From Pandoraea capi (lineage in GTDB: Bacteria; Pseudomonadota; Gammaproteobacteria; Burkholderiales; Burkholderiaceae): a stretch of DNA of 64,000 nt. Within the stretch, counting starts at the first letter, position 1. Each line of letters starts with the position of its first letter. The notes under the pieces were generated by a model, which saw only the letters and a list, made by a program, of their open reading frames with translations, searched no databases and was not told the origin of the DNA. Positions 48,568 to 60,118 of the stretch are shown here, piece after piece. The stretch spans positions 124,001 to 188,000 of the forward strand of contig NZ_CABPRV010000001.1 of NCBI RefSeq assembly GCF_902459735.1. The letters are read 5' to 3'. A program made the position numbers and the translations under genes.

Positions 48568-50790
48568 ATGGACTACCAGACCGATATCAAGAAGTTCCTA
48601 TATAGCCATTACTTTTTCAGCGGCACCCGGCAGGCAGTCGGCGTCATTCTGCCCGCGCTCGTCCTCTTCTGGGGGATGGATCAGCACCTGCTCGGCATCG
48701 AGGTCGCCTCGGGGGCGCTGTGCGCGAGCGTGGTCGACATCAACGGGCCGCTGCGTCACAAGCACACCGAACTGCTCAGTTGCACGCTGCTCGGCGCCCT
48801 GACGGTGCTGATCACGGGCATGGCCACCGCCGCGCAGCCGTGGCAGCTATGGATCACGTCGCTGATTCTGACCTTCGGGCTGTCGATGCTCGTGGTCTAT
48901 GGCTTTCGTGCGTCGCTGGTCAGCTTCGCCTGCCTGATGATGATGGTGCTCAATGTCGAGGCCGACCTCACGCGCCATCAGGCGGTGCTCGACGCAGGCG
49001 CCGTGCTCGCGGGCGGGCTTTGGTACACCTATTTCAGTCTTTTCGTCTGCCGGATCTGGTGGTTTCGCATCGAACAGCAGACACTCGCCGAGTGCTTCTT
49101 CGTCACGTCGGAATATCTGGAGGCCAAGGCGGCCTTCTACGATACTTCGACGGATATCGACGACTGCTATCGGCGTCTGATTGCCGCACAGGTCAACGTC
49201 GTGGAAAAGCAGCAGGCGGCGCGCGAAATCATCCTGCGCAATCTGCCGCGACTGCGCATCGGGGCGCTGGAGCCGCGCCGCACGATGCTGTTCAATCTGT
49301 TCATCAACATCGTCGACCTGCATGAGACGGTGGTGTCGGTGCATACCGATTACCCGATGCTGCGCCGGGAGTTTGCGAATAACGACGTGCTTCTGTTCTT
49401 CCGCGACATGATCCGCAAGATCGCCATTGAGGTCGATGCCATCGGATATGCCATTGCCACGAACGAGCCGTCGCGGGCACAACGTAGCTGGCGCGCGGAG
49501 TTCCGGGCTATCGAGTACGAGATCGAGCTCATGCGCAAGCAGTCGCTCCAGCAGCGCTCGCCCGAGGCCTATCAAGCGCTCACCAGTACGTTCCGCCGCG
49601 TGTGGAGCACCACGCGTATCGTGGAGCGCATGCACCGCAACACGAACGTGAGCACCGCGGGCACGGCCACGGAGATGCAAATCGACCAGGCCCTGGTCCG
49701 CTTCACGTCGCGACAGAGCTTTTCCCCTAAATTGCTGTGGAAAAATCTGACTTTTTCCTCGCCGAGCTTCCGGCACGCGTTACGTGTGACGATCGCCATC
49801 TCGGCCGGCCTGCTCATCTGCGAAAACTGGTCGCTGCTCGCCGGACAAGACCACAGCTACTGGGTCTTGCTCACGATCATCGTGATTCTGAAGCCCGGCT
49901 TCAGCCTGACCAAACAGAAAAATGCCCAGCGCCTGACAGGCACCCTCGTCGGCTGCGTGAGCGTGCTGATCATTCTGTCGTTCGTGCACAAGGCGTGGAT
50001 TCTGCTGGCGCTCATGTTCTTCTGCATGGTGATGGGCAACAGCCTGTCGCTGTTCAACTACGGCCTGTCGGTCGTGTTCATGTCGTCGTATGTGCTGTTG
50101 CTTTTCCACTTCCTGCTGCCCGGATCGCTGTCGGTCATCGGTGAGCGCGCGATCGACACGCTGATCGGTTCGGCGATCGCGCTGGTGTGCTCGTACCTCT
50201 TCCCTTATTGGGAATATCGTCTGATGGGGCCGCTGATCCGCAACGCCGTGCAATCGACGCGGACCTATCTCGAATCCAGCGCTGGTCTCGACGGCAAGCG
50301 CGACGGTCTGGCCTATCGCCTGGCGCGTAAGGATATGCACATTGCCTTCGGGAATTTCGGTGCCGCTTTCCGGCGGATGATGCTCGAACCGAAGTCCAAG
50401 CAAGTCTGCGTGGCGGAACTCAACGATTTGCTGGTGCAGAACCATGTGATGGCGTCGTACATCACCGGACTGGCGGATGTCTTGCCGCGTCAGATTGCGG
50501 CGGACAAGAGCGGAGAGCTGGGGCAGGTCGTCGCAGCCATCAGCGATCTGCTCTCACAGGCGCTTGCGGCGCCTGCGGCGTCCGTACCGACGGACACGCA
50601 GGCGGCGACCGAGGCGATGCGCGACTACACGCGGCGTCTGGATGCACTGGTGGTCGCGCAGGAACAGCAACCCGACACGGCCGAGGCTCACGTGCAGGAG
50701 ATCAAGCAAGTGGTCCATCAACTCAAGCAGATGCTGCGCGCGGGCGAGCTGATTCTGCGCGACATGCGGGCGATTCGCTTGCCCGCGTGA
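48568..50790 (+). CDS. FUSC-family (YccS/YhfK-like) inner-membrane protein
   Basis: A 740-residue membrane protein of the fusaric-acid-resistance/aromatic-acid-exporter superfamily. Two membrane-helix bundles (about residues 20-160 and 390-530) are each followed by a cytoplasmic helical region; the second bundle carries LRVTIAISAGLLICENW, and YWVLLTIIVILKPGFSLTKQ is the family signature. This doubled layout is that of YccS and YhfK. Substrates are unknown; related proteins export aromatic acids. The start MDYQTDIKKFLYSHYFFSGT is the first ATG with a plausible N terminus; the longer frame upstream overlaps recC and is rejected. No membrane-fusion partner gene is adjacent. Confidence 0.87.
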   Translation: MDYQTDIKKFLYSHYFFSGTRQAVGVILPALVLFWGMDQHLLGIEVASGALCASVVDINGPLRHKHTELLSCTLLGALTVLITGMATAAQPWQLWITSLILTFGLSMLVVYGFRASLVSFACLMMMVLNVEADLTRHQAVLDAGAVLAGGLWYTYFSLFVCRIWWFRIEQQTLAECFFVTSEYLEAKAAFYDTSTDIDDCYRRLIAAQVNVVEKQQAAREIILRNLPRLRIGALEPRRTMLFNLFINIVDLHETVVSVHTDYPMLRREFANNDVLLFFRDMIRKIAIEVDAIGYAIATNEPSRAQRSWRAEFRAIEYEIELMRKQSLQQRSPEAYQALTSTFRRVWSTTRIVERMHRNTNVSTAGTATEMQIDQALVRFTSRQSFSPKLLWKNLTFSSPSFRHALRVTIAISAGLLICENWSLLAGQDHSYWVLLTIIVILKPGFSLTKQKNAQRLTGTLVGCVSVLIILSFVHKAWILLALMFFCMVMGNSLSLFNYGLSVVFMSSYVLLLFHFLLPGSLSVIGERAIDTLIGSAIALVCSYLFPYWEYRLMGPLIRNAVQSTRTYLESSAGLDGKRDGLAYRLARKDMHIAFGNFGAAFRRMMLEPKSKQVCVAELNDLLVQNHVMASYITGLADVLPRQIAADKSGELGQVVAAISDLLSQALAAPAASVPTDTQAATEAMRDYTRRLDALVVAQEQQPDTAEAHVQEIKQVVHQLKQMLRAGELILRDMRAIRLPA

Positions 50791-50881
50791 GGCCGGCGGG
50801 AAGCCCAGCGAAGTCCGCCGGAACCCGCCCGCCCCGCCTCAATCGGTAGCAAACGGGTTTGCCTGATTAGCCAACGACGGC

Positions 50882-51520
50882 TCAGGTGATCCCCGTGCGC
50901 GTAGCGTAGTGATAAAGGTCGACATCGCGATCCAGTCCGAGCTTTCGCATGGCATTCGTCTTCTGCGAACTGACGGTCTTGACGCTGCGGCTGAGCTGAA
51001 ACGCAATCTCGCTGATGGTGAGCCCCGACACGAACAACCTCACGACTTCGACTTCACGTCCCGAGAGTTTCGACGCATCGATTTCGGTATCGTCGGCAAC
51101 GGAATCGTGCAGGCGCGTCGCCAGTCCGGCCGGAATGTAACGGCTGCCGTCTGCGACCACACACACGATATCGGCGATCGAACTCTGCTCATCGAGTTTC
51201 GAGAGAATCGAATGCACGCCGAGTTTGAGCATGCCGCGCAGAATCGCGAGATTCTCCAGCATCGTCACCACGATGATCTTGATGTGCGGGAAGTATCGGC
51301 GGACGTAGCCGATGAGAAAAAGCCCGTCCTTGAAATTCCCGCCCGGCATGGAGAAGTCGGTCACGAGAATGTCGCACGGCGATTTGGCCAGCAAATTGAC
51401 CAATTCCGACGAATTGCCGGCTTCCCCGACCAGATGGATCATTTCCCGCTCTTCGAGCAGACGTCGTATGCCAAAGCGCACAATCGGATGGTCGTCTGCG
51501 ACCACGACATTGATCGTCAT
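50882..51520 (-). CDS. RcsB-like response regulator (NarL/LuxR family)
   Basis: A 212-residue two-component response regulator. The receiver domain has the acidic pair D9/D10 in VVADDHPIVRFGIRRLL and the phospho-acceptor D55 in LVTDFSMPGG; the K in SILSKLDE is the conserved lysine. The C-terminal LuxR-type helix-turn-helix is LSGREVEVVRLFVSGLTISE, followed by RSVKTVSSQKTNAMRKLG. The sequence is very like RcsB (ADDHPIV...FGIR, SMPG, TVSSQK). No histidine kinase adjoins it, so it is an orphan here. It is convergent with the FUSC gene. Regulation of envelope or biofilm genes is a guess by analogy. Confidence 0.92.
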   Translation of the reverse strand: MTINVVVADDHPIVRFGIRRLLEEREMIHLVGEAGNSSELVNLLAKSPCDILVTDFSMPGGNFKDGLFLIGYVRRYFPHIKIIVVTMLENLAILRGMLKLGVHSILSKLDEQSSIADIVCVVADGSRYIPAGLATRLHDSVADDTEIDASKLSGREVEVVRLFVSGLTISEIAFQLSRSVKTVSSQKTNAMRKLGLDRDVDLYHYATRTGIT

Positions 51521-51941
51521 CCCTGCCCCCTTTTCGATTCGTCATCCGGCTGACCGTGGTGACCGCGCGCGTACGCGGTGCTTCGCGCCGGCCGTCACAA
51601 CGAAGCGGGTCCATTCTGGCAAAAAGGGGCGATGCCAATCGAATGGGAAACGTCACATAGTCATGCCGAAGCAGCTCGCTTGCCACGCGGTGTGGTCAAC
51701 GGCCGGAAAGCCCGCATGCTGCCCGATAGAGCGGATACTGCACCCTAACTGCTTGACGGGACTCGCGTACAGATGAAATTGCACAGACGCGCAGCGACGG
51801 AGTTTGTGCTACTCGCGTCACCGGCATTCGGAGGATTCGCAGCGCGGGTTTCCGGCATTCTGATCGTGAAAGTCAGAAATACCTTAAACACCGCCGCTGG
51901 ATTTGATGATCGAGCCGCTCTGCGCCTCGGAATATGCGTAG
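51521..51941. other. Intergenic region, no supported gene
   Basis: A 421-bp stretch between the start of the RcsB-like gene and the end of the efflux outer-membrane gene. It should contain the RcsB-like promoter. A 97-residue open frame at 51773 overlaps the efflux gene and has no protein-like features. No hairpin with a T-run stood out. Confidence 0.55.
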
Positions 51942-53456
51942 TTATTCCTGCGCGCTCGCACCGGAAGCAACGCCTACCGCCGTCGTATTCGCCGCGTCCG
52001 CCGCGGCTCCGCTCGATGCTCCGCCCTCGTGCGGCAGTCCGTGCCAGCCACCGCCGAGTGCCGTGACGAGCAACACATTCGCCGTGAACTGACGGCCAAG
52101 GATCGTCAGCGCGGTACGTTCCGTGGTGTATGCCGTGGCCTGGGCCGTGAGCACATTCTGGAATCCGACGGTACCGGCCTTGTACTGGTTGAGGATGAGT
52201 TGCGCGGCTTCTCGCGACGACTGCACCGCCTGATTCTGCACAGCCGCCTCACGTCCCAGATAGTTCAGGGCGGCCAGGTTGTCTTCGACCGCCTGGAACG
52301 CCGTGAGCACGGTCTGACGGTACGTGGCGACCTGCGCATCGTATGCCGCGATGGCCGCATCGGTCTGCGCACGACGCAGCCCGCCGTCGAAGAGTGTCGC
52401 CGCGAGCGCCGGGCCAACCGACCAGAAGCGGCTCGGCAGCGTCAGCCAGTCCGCAAAGCTGTTGCTCTGGAAGCCGCCCGTCGCCGACAGCGAAAGCGTC
52501 GGGAAAAACGCGGCCTTGGCCACGCCAATCTTTGCATTGGCCGCTACCACCGAGCGCTCGGCGGACGCGATGTCGGGGCGTCGCTCCAGCAATTGCGACG
52601 GCAGACTGACCGGCACCGGCGGCAATGCCGCACGCAATGGCGAAGGTGCCAGCGAGAAGACAGCGGGCGCCTTGCCCACGAGCAGGGCGATTGCGTGCTC
52701 CAGCTGCGCGCGCGTCACCTCGATGTCGAGCGACGACGCCTGCGCCTGCTGCAATTGCGTCTGCGCCTGAATCACGTCCGAGCGCTGCGCGACACCGACG
52801 GCATACTGATTCTGCGTGAGCTTGAGCGTCTGCTCATACGCCGTAACGGTGCGGTCGAGCAACGCCTTCTGGGCGTCCGTCACGCGAAGGTCGAAGTAAT
52901 TCTGAGCGAGCAACGCCTGCGCCGACAGGCGGGCATTCGCCAGATCTGCGGCACTCGCCTCGGCACTGGCATTCCCCGCTTCGACCGAGCGGCGTACGCT
53001 CCCCCACAGATCCAGTTCCCAGCTTGCCGTGCCTGACAGGCTGTAGCTGTTCGAGATGCCGCCGACGCCGGATCCGCTCACCGCCGTGTTACTCACCCGC
53101 GAGCTGCTGCGTGTGAGGCCCGCATCGGCGCCGATCGTCGGGAAAAAAGCGGCCCGGGCCTGCCCCGCCACCGCGAGTGCCTGACGATAGTTGGCCTCGG
53201 CAACCTTGACGTTCTGGTTGTTGATGTCGACTTGCGCCATCAGGTCGGTCAATACCGGGTCCTGATAGATGGCCCACCAATCGCCCTTGGCCACCGCGTC
53301 GCTCGGCTCGGCCAGCTTCCAGTCGCCGGTTTCCTTGAATGCGGCGGGCGTATCGATCTCCGGACGAACATAGTCCGGCCCCAGCGCGCAGCCCGCGAGC
53401 CACAGCACCGCGCTCGCCGCGAGAAAGGTCGCCGAGCGACGCATACGAGGCGTCAT
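51942..53456 (-). CDS. Outer-membrane efflux lipoprotein, NodT/OprM family
   Basis: A 504-residue TolC-type outer-membrane channel. The start MTPRMRRSATFLAASAVLWL leads to a lipobox LAGC, with lipid attachment at C23. Next come YVRPEIDTPAAFKE, GDWWAIYQDPVL and two repeats of the alpha-barrel coiled-coil motif (NQNVKVAEANYRQALA and the later LLERRPDIASAERSVVAANA), as in OprM and NodT. It is the last gene of the pump operon and lets substrates out of the MdtB/MdtC complexes. A 193-bp gap separates it from mdtC; longer upstream starts are possible, but the lipoprotein signal fixes the functional N terminus. Confidence 0.93.
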   Translation of the reverse strand: MTPRMRRSATFLAASAVLWLAGCALGPDYVRPEIDTPAAFKETGDWKLAEPSDAVAKGDWWAIYQDPVLTDLMAQVDINNQNVKVAEANYRQALAVAGQARAAFFPTIGADAGLTRSSSRVSNTAVSGSGVGGISNSYSLSGTASWELDLWGSVRRSVEAGNASAEASAADLANARLSAQALLAQNYFDLRVTDAQKALLDRTVTAYEQTLKLTQNQYAVGVAQRSDVIQAQTQLQQAQASSLDIEVTRAQLEHAIALLVGKAPAVFSLAPSPLRAALPPVPVSLPSQLLERRPDIASAERSVVAANAKIGVAKAAFFPTLSLSATGGFQSNSFADWLTLPSRFWSVGPALAATLFDGGLRRAQTDAAIAAYDAQVATYRQTVLTAFQAVEDNLAALNYLGREAAVQNQAVQSSREAAQLILNQYKAGTVGFQNVLTAQATAYTTERTALTILGRQFTANVLLVTALGGGWHGLPHEGGASSGAAADAANTTAVGVASGASAQE

Positions 53457-53649
53457 GCCGGTTTCACGTCCATGCCCTTTCTCTTGCCCCGCCGCGACTG
53501 CTGCCTGGGAACGAACGCTGGAGACTTGACGATTCAGGGTACGGGACATGGCACACATCGGCCCTTCGGCCGCAACAAAGGTTTCGGAAGACGAACGGGC
53601 GCACGTGGATGAGAGGGACTGCGGCGACGAGCGCACATCGCGTATCGCA

Positions 53650-56600
53650 TCAACCATGGCCCACCTCCCCAACATCGCTGTGACCGCTCTGGCCACGTGC
53701 GCGCCAACGCGCCCAACGCAGACGCAAACGGTCGAGATACAGATACACCACCGGCGTCGTATAGAGCGTGAGCACCTGGCTCACGAGCAGGCCGCCCACG
53801 ATGGAAATCCCCAGCGGCTGGCGCAACTCGGCGCCGTCTCCCGTGCCCAGCGCCAGGGGAATCGCCCCGAGCATGGCCGCCATCGTCGTCATCATGATCG
53901 GACGGAAGCGCAGCACGCACGCCTTGAAGATCGCCTCGCGCGGCGGTAGATTCTGACGCCGCTCCGCTTCCAGGGCGAAGTCGATCATCATGATCGCGTT
54001 CTTCTTCACGATGCCGATCAGCAGAATCACGCCGATCAAGGCGATGATGCTGAATTCGGTGTTGAAGAGCAGCAGCGCGAGCAGTGCCCCCACCCCTGCG
54101 GACGGCAACGTCGACAGAATCGTGAGCGGATGGATATAGCTCTCATAGAGCACGCCGAGCACGATGTACACCGTAAGCAACGCCGTCAGAATCAGAATCG
54201 GCTGTGACGACAACGCCGACTGGAACGCTTGCGCCGTACCCTGGAAGCTGCCCTGCACCGACGTCGGCATCCCCAACCGGCCGACGGCATCGTTGATCGA
54301 CGCCTGCGCCTGCGACAGCGACACGCCTGCCGGCAAGTTGAACGAAATCGTGCTCGCCGCGAACTGCCCCTGATGCGATACGCCCAGCGCCGTGTTCGTG
54401 GGACGATACCGCGCGAATGCCGAGAGCGGCACTTGCGCGCCCGCCGACGTCACCACATAGATATCCTTGAGCGACTCCGGGCTCTGCCACCATTGGGGCG
54501 CCACTTCCATGACGACCTTGTACTGGTTGAGCGGGTTGTAGATGGTCGAGACCTGCCGCTGCCCGAAGGCGTCGTTGAGCACGTTGTCGATCTGGCTCAT
54601 CGTCAGCCCGAGGCGCGACGCCTGATCGCGATCGATGTCCAGCGTCGTCTGCAAGCCCTTGTCCTGCTGGTCCGTATTCACATCGGCCAGATTCGGCAGA
54701 CGGGAAATCGCGTTGCGCACCTTCGGCTCCCACTCGCGCAGTTGCTGAAGGTCGTCCGCCTGCAAGGTGTACTGGTACTGCGCATTGCTCGATCGCCCGC
54801 CGACGCGAATGTCCTGCACCGATTGCAGATAGAGCATGGCGCCCGGCTCCCTCGCCAGTTTGCCCCGCAGGCGTGCAATCACCTGATCGGCCGTGAGCTT
54901 GCGCTCGCCCAGCGGTTTGAGCGTGACGAACATCGACCCGCCGTTACGGTTGGAGCCGCCGGTAAAGCCGGTCACGGTCGCGACATCGGGGTCCGCCTGC
55001 ACGATCTTGATGAAGTCTGCGAGCTTCTTCTCCATCGCCTGGAACGAGATCGCCTGATCGGCCTGAATGAAACCGATCATCCGCCCCGTGTCCTGCTGCG
55101 GGAAGAACCCCTTCGGCACGACCATGTAGAGCCAGACGTTCAGGCAAATCGTCGCCAGCAGAATCAGCAGCATGAGCGGCCCGTGACGCAACGCCCACGC
55201 GAGCGAGCGTTCGTACTCGCGCAGCATCGCCTCGAACATGCGCTCGGTCCGCTCGCCCAGGCGTGTCCAGATGGAGGGCCGCTTTGGCGGCTCCGGCGCG
55301 AGCGGTGCCGTGCCCACCGGCACACCCGGCGCCGGCTTTCCCTTGAGCAAACGCGCACACATCATCGGTGTCGTGGTCAGCGAGACGACCAGCGAGACCA
55401 TGATGGCCGCCGACAGCGTGACGGCGAACTCGCGGAACAGCCGCCCGACAATGCCGCCCATCAACAGCAGCGGAATGAACACGGCCACCAGTGAAATACT
55501 CATCGACAGCACGGTAAAGCCGACTTCGCGAGTCCCCTTGAGCGCAGCCGCGAAGGGACTCAGCCCCTCTTCGATATGCCGGGAGATGTTCTCCAGCACG
55601 ACAATCGCGTCGTCGACCACGAAACCGGTCGCAATGGTGAGCGCCATGAGCGACAGGTTATCCAGACTGAAGCCGCACAGATACATCACCCCGAACGTGC
55701 CGATCAGAGAGACCGGCACCGCCACGCTCGGAATCAGGGTGGCGCGCCAGTTCCGCAGGAAGAGGAAGACGACCATGATCACGAGCCCGATCGAAATCAG
55801 CAGCGTGCGCTCGACCTCCCGCAGCGACGCGCGAATGGTCGGCGTGCGGTCCATCACAACGTCGAGGTTGATGGCCGCCGGAATCGACGCACGCAGGTTC
55901 GGCAGAATCTTGTTGATGCCGTCGACCGTCTGGATGATGTTCGCGCCGGGCTGCGTCGTAATGATCAGCAGCACCGACGGCTTGCCGTTGGCCGAACCGG
56001 CGTTGCGCAGATCCTGAACCGAATCGACCACGTCCGCGATGTCGGACAGGCGCACCGGACGACCGTCCTGATAGCTGACAATGACCGGCAGGTATTCCTT
56101 GGCCGTCTTCGCCTGATCGTTCGCCAGAATCTGCCAGCGACGCTCACCCTCTTCGAGCGCGCCCTTCGGACGGTTCGCGTTGACGGCCTGAATCGCCGTA
56201 CGCACCGTCTCCAGCGGGATCTGGTACTTGTTGAGCGCCGTCGGATTGAGTTCGACGCGCACTGCCGGCAACGAACTGCCGCCCACGGTCACGTCACCCA
56301 CGCCCTCGAGCTGCGAAATCTTCTGCGCGAGAATCGTGGACGCCGCGTCATACATCTGCCCGCGCGTCATGCTCTCCGACGTGAGCGCAATGATCATCAC
56401 CGGTGCGCTGGCCGGGTTCACCTTACGATAGGTCGGATTGCTCGGCAGCCCCGTCGGCAGCAGACTGCGCGCCGCATTGATCGCGGCCTGCACGTCGCGT
56501 GCCGCACCGTTGATGTCACGCGAGAGATCGAATTGCAGCGTGATGCGGGTCGAGCCGAGCGAACTGTTCGACGTCATTTCCGTCACGCCGGCGATACGCC

Positions 56601-56814
56601 CGAGCGAACGCTCCAAGGGCGTCGCCACGCTCGCCGCCATCGTTTCCGGGCTTGCGCCGGGCAGCGACGCCGACACGGAGATGGTCGGAAAATCGACCTG
56701 CGGCAGCGGCGAGACAGGCAGCAACCCGAAGGCGACGATACCTGCCAGCGTCACCCCGATGGTGAGCAGGACGGTCGCGACGGAGCGCTTGATGAAGACG
56801 GCTGACAGGTTCAT
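53650..56814 (-). CDS. mdtC: RND multidrug efflux pump, MdtC-like
   Basis: A 1054-residue inner-membrane proton/drug antiporter of the HAE1 RND group. It starts [20 protein letters not shown] and has two halves, each with a first helix, a large periplasmic loop and five more helices. The functional motif A-like region is [20 protein letters not shown] (residues near helices 4-5) and the second half has [20 protein letters not shown]. The start overlaps the mdtB stop (ATGA), so the two pumps are translationally coupled and probably form an MdtBC-type hetero-trimer. A heteromeric pump is inferred from gene pairing. Confidence 0.93.
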   Translation of the reverse strand: MNLSAVFIKRSVATVLLTIGVTLAGIVAFGLLPVSPLPQVDFPTISVSASLPGASPETMAASVATPLERSLGRIAGVTEMTSNSSLGSTRITLQFDLSRDINGAARDVQAAINAARSLLPTGLPSNPTYRKVNPASAPVMIIALTSESMTRGQMYDAASTILAQKISQLEGVGDVTVGGSSLPAVRVELNPTALNKYQIPLETVRTAIQAVNANRPKGALEEGERRWQILANDQAKTAKEYLPVIVSYQDGRPVRLSDIADVVDSVQDLRNAGSANGKPSVLLIITTQPGANIIQTVDGINKILPNLRASIPAAINLDVVMDRTPTIRASLREVERTLLISIGLVIMVVFLFLRNWRATLIPSVAVPVSLIGTFGVMYLCGFSLDNLSLMALTIATGFVVDDAIVVLENISRHIEEGLSPFAAALKGTREVGFTVLSMSISLVAVFIPLLLMGGIVGRLFREFAVTLSAAIMVSLVVSLTTTPMMCARLLKGKPAPGVPVGTAPLAPEPPKRPSIWTRLGERTERMFEAMLREYERSLAWALRHGPLMLLILLATICLNVWLYMVVPKGFFPQQDTGRMIGFIQADQAISFQAMEKKLADFIKIVQADPDVATVTGFTGGSNRNGGSMFVTLKPLGERKLTADQVIARLRGKLAREPGAMLYLQSVQDIRVGGRSSNAQYQYTLQADDLQQLREWEPKVRNAISRLPNLADVNTDQQDKGLQTTLDIDRDQASRLGLTMSQIDNVLNDAFGQRQVSTIYNPLNQYKVVMEVAPQWWQSPESLKDIYVVTSAGAQVPLSAFARYRPTNTALGVSHQGQFAASTISFNLPAGVSLSQAQASINDAVGRLGMPTSVQGSFQGTAQAFQSALSSQPILILTALLTVYIVLGVLYESYIHPLTILSTLPSAGVGALLALLLFNTEFSIIALIGVILLIGIVKKNAIMMIDFALEAERRQNLPPREAIFKACVLRFRPIMMTTMAAMLGAIPLALGTGDGAELRQPLGISIVGGLLVSQVLTLYTTPVVYLYLDRLRLRWARWRARGQSGHSDVGEVGHG

Positions 56815-59800
56815 CGTACCGGGCCGTCCGTCGTGACCGCAGGACCCGCGCCACCGCCGCCCGGGCCGCCCGGGCCGCCCCGATCGTCGTGGTCGCCATG
56901 CGACGCGTCATCCGACGGGCCGAAGCGTCGCTCACGCCAGGCACGCGCACGCAGCGCCCAGCGATCGAACCACAGGTAGATCACCGGCGTGGTGAACAGC
57001 GTCAGCACCTGACTGACCATCAGACCGCCGACCATCGTGATACCGAGCGGCTGACGCAACTCCGAACCGACGCCCGAGCCGAGCATCAGCGGCAACGCGC
57101 CCAGCACGGCGGCCATCGTCGTCATCAAAATCGGGCGAAAACGCAGCAAGCACGCCTGATAGATGGCTTCGCGCGGCGCCATGCCATGCTCGCGCTCCGC
57201 TTCGAGCGCGAAGTCGATCATCATGATCGCGTTCTTCTTCACGATACCGATCAGCAAGATGATGCCGATGATCGCGATGATGCTGATGTCGTTCCCCGAG
57301 ACCATGAGCGCAAGCAATGCCCCCACCCCGGCGGACGGCAACGTCGAGAGAATCGTAATCGGGTGAATGTAGCTCTCGTAAAGCACGCCGAGCACGATAT
57401 ACATCGTCACGACCGCCGCGAGAATCAACCACAGCGTGTTCGAGAGCGAGGCCTGGAAGGCCTGCGCCGCCCCCTGGAACGTCGTCTGCGTGCTCACCGG
57501 CAGACCGATGGACTGCTCGGCCTCGGTAATCGCCTTCACCGCATCGCCGAGCGACGCGCCTTTCGCCAGATTGAACGAGATCGTCGCGGCCGGGAATTGC
57601 GCCTGATGGTTGATGGCCAGCGGGGTCGGCTTCTCGACGATCTTCGCGAACGACGTGAGCGGCACCTGCACGCCGGACGTCGAAGCGACGTAGATGCCCT
57701 TGAGGGCGTCAGGTCCTCGCTGGAAATCGTCAGCCACCTCCAGCACCACGCGGTACTGCGAGGCCTGCGTGTAGATGGTGGAAATCAGACGTTGCCCGAA
57801 AGCGCTGTAAAGCGTCTGATCGACAGCCGCCGGCGTCACGCCCAATCGGCTCGCCGTATCGCGATCGATGTCCACATAGGCTTGCAGTCCGTTGACCTGC
57901 AAATCGCTCGTCACATCGGCCAGTTGCGGCACATGTTGCAGCTTGTCGACCAGCTTCGGCACCCACACGCCCAGCGTGTCCAGACTCGGGTCCTGCAACG
58001 TGAACTGATACTGCGTGCGACTGATGCGGTCTTCGATCGTCAGATCCTGCACCGGCTGCATGTAGAGGGCGATGCCCGGCACCTTGGCGACCTCGGGCTG
58101 GATACGGCGAATCACCTCCGATGCGTCGAGCCCGCGCGTTTCCTTGTCCTTCAGATTGATGAGCAGACGTCCGCTGTTGAGCGTGGCGTTCACACCGTCC
58201 ACGCCGATGAACGACGACACCGACTGCACTGCCGGATCCTTGAGCACCGCAGCCACCAGCGCTTGCTGACGCTCGCCCATCGCGGCGAACGAAATCGACT
58301 GCGGCGCTTCGGAAATGCCCTGAATCACCCCTGTGTCCTGCACCGGGAAGAAACCTTTGGGCACCCACAGATACAGCAGCACGGTCAGCACCAGCGTGCC
58401 AAGTGCGACGAGCAACGTCGCGCGTTGACGATCGAGCACCCACGTCAGCCACTCGCCGTACTTCGCGATGATGCGATCGAACATCTCGCCGGTCTTGCGG
58501 TAGAACTTGCCCTGCTTCTCTTCCGGCACGTGGCGCAGCAGCTTGGCGCACATCATCGGCGTCAGGGTCAGCGAGACCACCGCCGAAATCAGAATCGATA
58601 CCGCCAGCGTGATGGCAAATTCCCGGAACAGCCGCCCGACCACATCGCCCATGAACAGCAACGGAATCAGCACGGCAATCAGCGAGAACGTCAGCGAAAT
58701 GATCGTAAAGCCGATCTGCTCGGCGCCCTTGAGCGCCGCCTGCAACGGTTTCTCGCCCTGTTCCATGTAGCGGGCGATGTTCTCGATCATCACGATGGCA
58801 TCGTCGACCACGAAGCCTGTCGCGATGGTCAGCGCCATGAGCGTCAGGTTGTTGATCGAAAACCCGGCGAGATACATGACACCGAAAGTGCCGACCAGCG
58901 AGAGCGGCACCGCTACGCTGGGAATGATGGTCGCCGAGACGTTACGTAGGAACAGGAAGATCACCATCACCACGAGGGCGACGGCGAGAATTAGTTCGAA
59001 TTGCACGTCGGAGACGGACGCACGAATCGTCGTCGTGCGATCGGTCAGCAACTGCACGTCGATACTGCCCGGCAGCGCCGCCTGCAACTGCGGCAGCAAC
59101 GCCTTGACCTTGTTGACGGTCTCGATCACGTTCGCGCCCGGCTGACGCTGCACGTTGAGCACGATCGCCGGCGTGGTGTCGGCCCATGCGGCGAGCTTGG
59201 TGTTTTCCGCACCGTCGATCACGTCGGCAATATCGGACAGACGGATCGGACCGCCGTTCTTGTACGCAATCACAAGGTTGCGATACTCGTCAGCAGACGC
59301 CAGTTGATCGTTGGCATCGATGGTCGACGCGCGCAGCGGGCCGTCGAAACTTCCCTTCGCCTGATTGACGTTGGCCGCCGCAATGGACGTGCGCACGTCT
59401 TCGATATTCAATCCGTACGATGTGATGGCACGGGGATTGACCTGAATGCGCACGGCCGGACGCTGTCCGCCCGAAATACTGACCAGACCGATGCCCGGCA
59501 ACTGCGATATCTTCTGTGCGACGCGCGTATCGACCAGATCCTGAAGCTTCGGCAGCGGCATGGTCTTCGACATGATCGCCAGCGTCAGAATCGGCGTGTC
59601 CGCCGGGTTGACCTTGTTGTAGATCGGCGGCATCGGCAAATCGCTCGGCAACAGGTTGCTGGCGCTATTGATCGCGGCCTGCACCTCCTGTTCGGCAACG
59701 TCGAGCCCGAGATCGAGCGAGAACTGCAACGTGATCACCGATGCGCCGCCCGAACTCGTCGACGACATCTGATTGAGCCCCGGCATCTGCCCGAACTGAC

Positions 59801-60005
59801 GCTCCAGCGGCGCGGTCACCGACGAGGTCATCACATCCGGACTCGCGCCCGGATACAGCGTGACCACCTGAATGGTCGGATAGTCGACTTCCGGCAGTGC
59901 CGAGAGCGGCAACAGCCGGTAGGCGACGAAGCCGGCAAGCAGGATCGCCAGCATCAGCAACGATGTGGCGACCGGTCGAAGAATAAACTGGCGGGACGGA
60001 TTCAT
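56811..60005 (-). CDS. mdtB: RND multidrug efflux pump, MdtB-like
   Basis: A 1064-residue RND pump similar in plan to its neighbour. It starts [20 protein letters not shown], shows [20 protein letters not shown] in the first half and the repeated [20 protein letters not shown] block in the second. It extends beyond the typical end with a Gly/Pro-rich tail ([14 protein letters not shown]). The gene is the first of the two pumps after mdtA and overlaps mdtC by 4 nt. The membrane-fusion gene mdtA lies 113 bp upstream. Confidence 0.93.
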   Translation of the reverse strand: MNPSRQFILRPVATSLLMLAILLAGFVAYRLLPLSALPEVDYPTIQVVTLYPGASPDVMTSSVTAPLERQFGQMPGLNQMSSTSSGGASVITLQFSLDLGLDVAEQEVQAAINSASNLLPSDLPMPPIYNKVNPADTPILTLAIMSKTMPLPKLQDLVDTRVAQKISQLPGIGLVSISGGQRPAVRIQVNPRAITSYGLNIEDVRTSIAAANVNQAKGSFDGPLRASTIDANDQLASADEYRNLVIAYKNGGPIRLSDIADVIDGAENTKLAAWADTTPAIVLNVQRQPGANVIETVNKVKALLPQLQAALPGSIDVQLLTDRTTTIRASVSDVQFELILAVALVVMVIFLFLRNVSATIIPSVAVPLSLVGTFGVMYLAGFSINNLTLMALTIATGFVVDDAIVMIENIARYMEQGEKPLQAALKGAEQIGFTIISLTFSLIAVLIPLLFMGDVVGRLFREFAITLAVSILISAVVSLTLTPMMCAKLLRHVPEEKQGKFYRKTGEMFDRIIAKYGEWLTWVLDRQRATLLVALGTLVLTVLLYLWVPKGFFPVQDTGVIQGISEAPQSISFAAMGERQQALVAAVLKDPAVQSVSSFIGVDGVNATLNSGRLLINLKDKETRGLDASEVIRRIQPEVAKVPGIALYMQPVQDLTIEDRISRTQYQFTLQDPSLDTLGVWVPKLVDKLQHVPQLADVTSDLQVNGLQAYVDIDRDTASRLGVTPAAVDQTLYSAFGQRLISTIYTQASQYRVVLEVADDFQRGPDALKGIYVASTSGVQVPLTSFAKIVEKPTPLAINHQAQFPAATISFNLAKGASLGDAVKAITEAEQSIGLPVSTQTTFQGAAQAFQASLSNTLWLILAAVVTMYIVLGVLYESYIHPITILSTLPSAGVGALLALMVSGNDISIIAIIGIILLIGIVKKNAIMMIDFALEAEREHGMAPREAIYQACLLRFRPILMTTMAAVLGALPLMLGSGVGSELRQPLGITMVGGLMVSQVLTLFTTPVIYLWFDRWALRARAWRERRFGPSDDASHGDHDDRGGPGGPGGGGAGPAVTTDGPVR

Positions 60006-60118
60006 TGGCTACGTCGAAGGGCGTCTCTTTGGGGCGTGGCGATACGTAAGCGGGACAACAGGGGCAAAGGGCGCATCAGCATCGGTCTTGCGACTTCGGC
60101 GAGCGCCCCGGGCACCCT

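Noticed and set aside
51773-52066. A 97-codon plus-strand frame in the intergenic region
   Set aside because: Its second half lies opposite the efflux channel gene, the composition is Arg/Pro-rich, and there is no ribosome binding site.
53457-53649. Possible longer N terminus of the outer-membrane channel or a small gene between it and mdtC
   Set aside because: The lipoprotein signal starting at 53456 defines the mature protein; the 193-bp stretch has no independent ribosome binding site or motif.
56889-58949. A 686-codon plus-strand frame opposite mdtB
   Set aside because: Shadow frame rich in Arg, Gln and His; the RND pump on the minus strand is certain.
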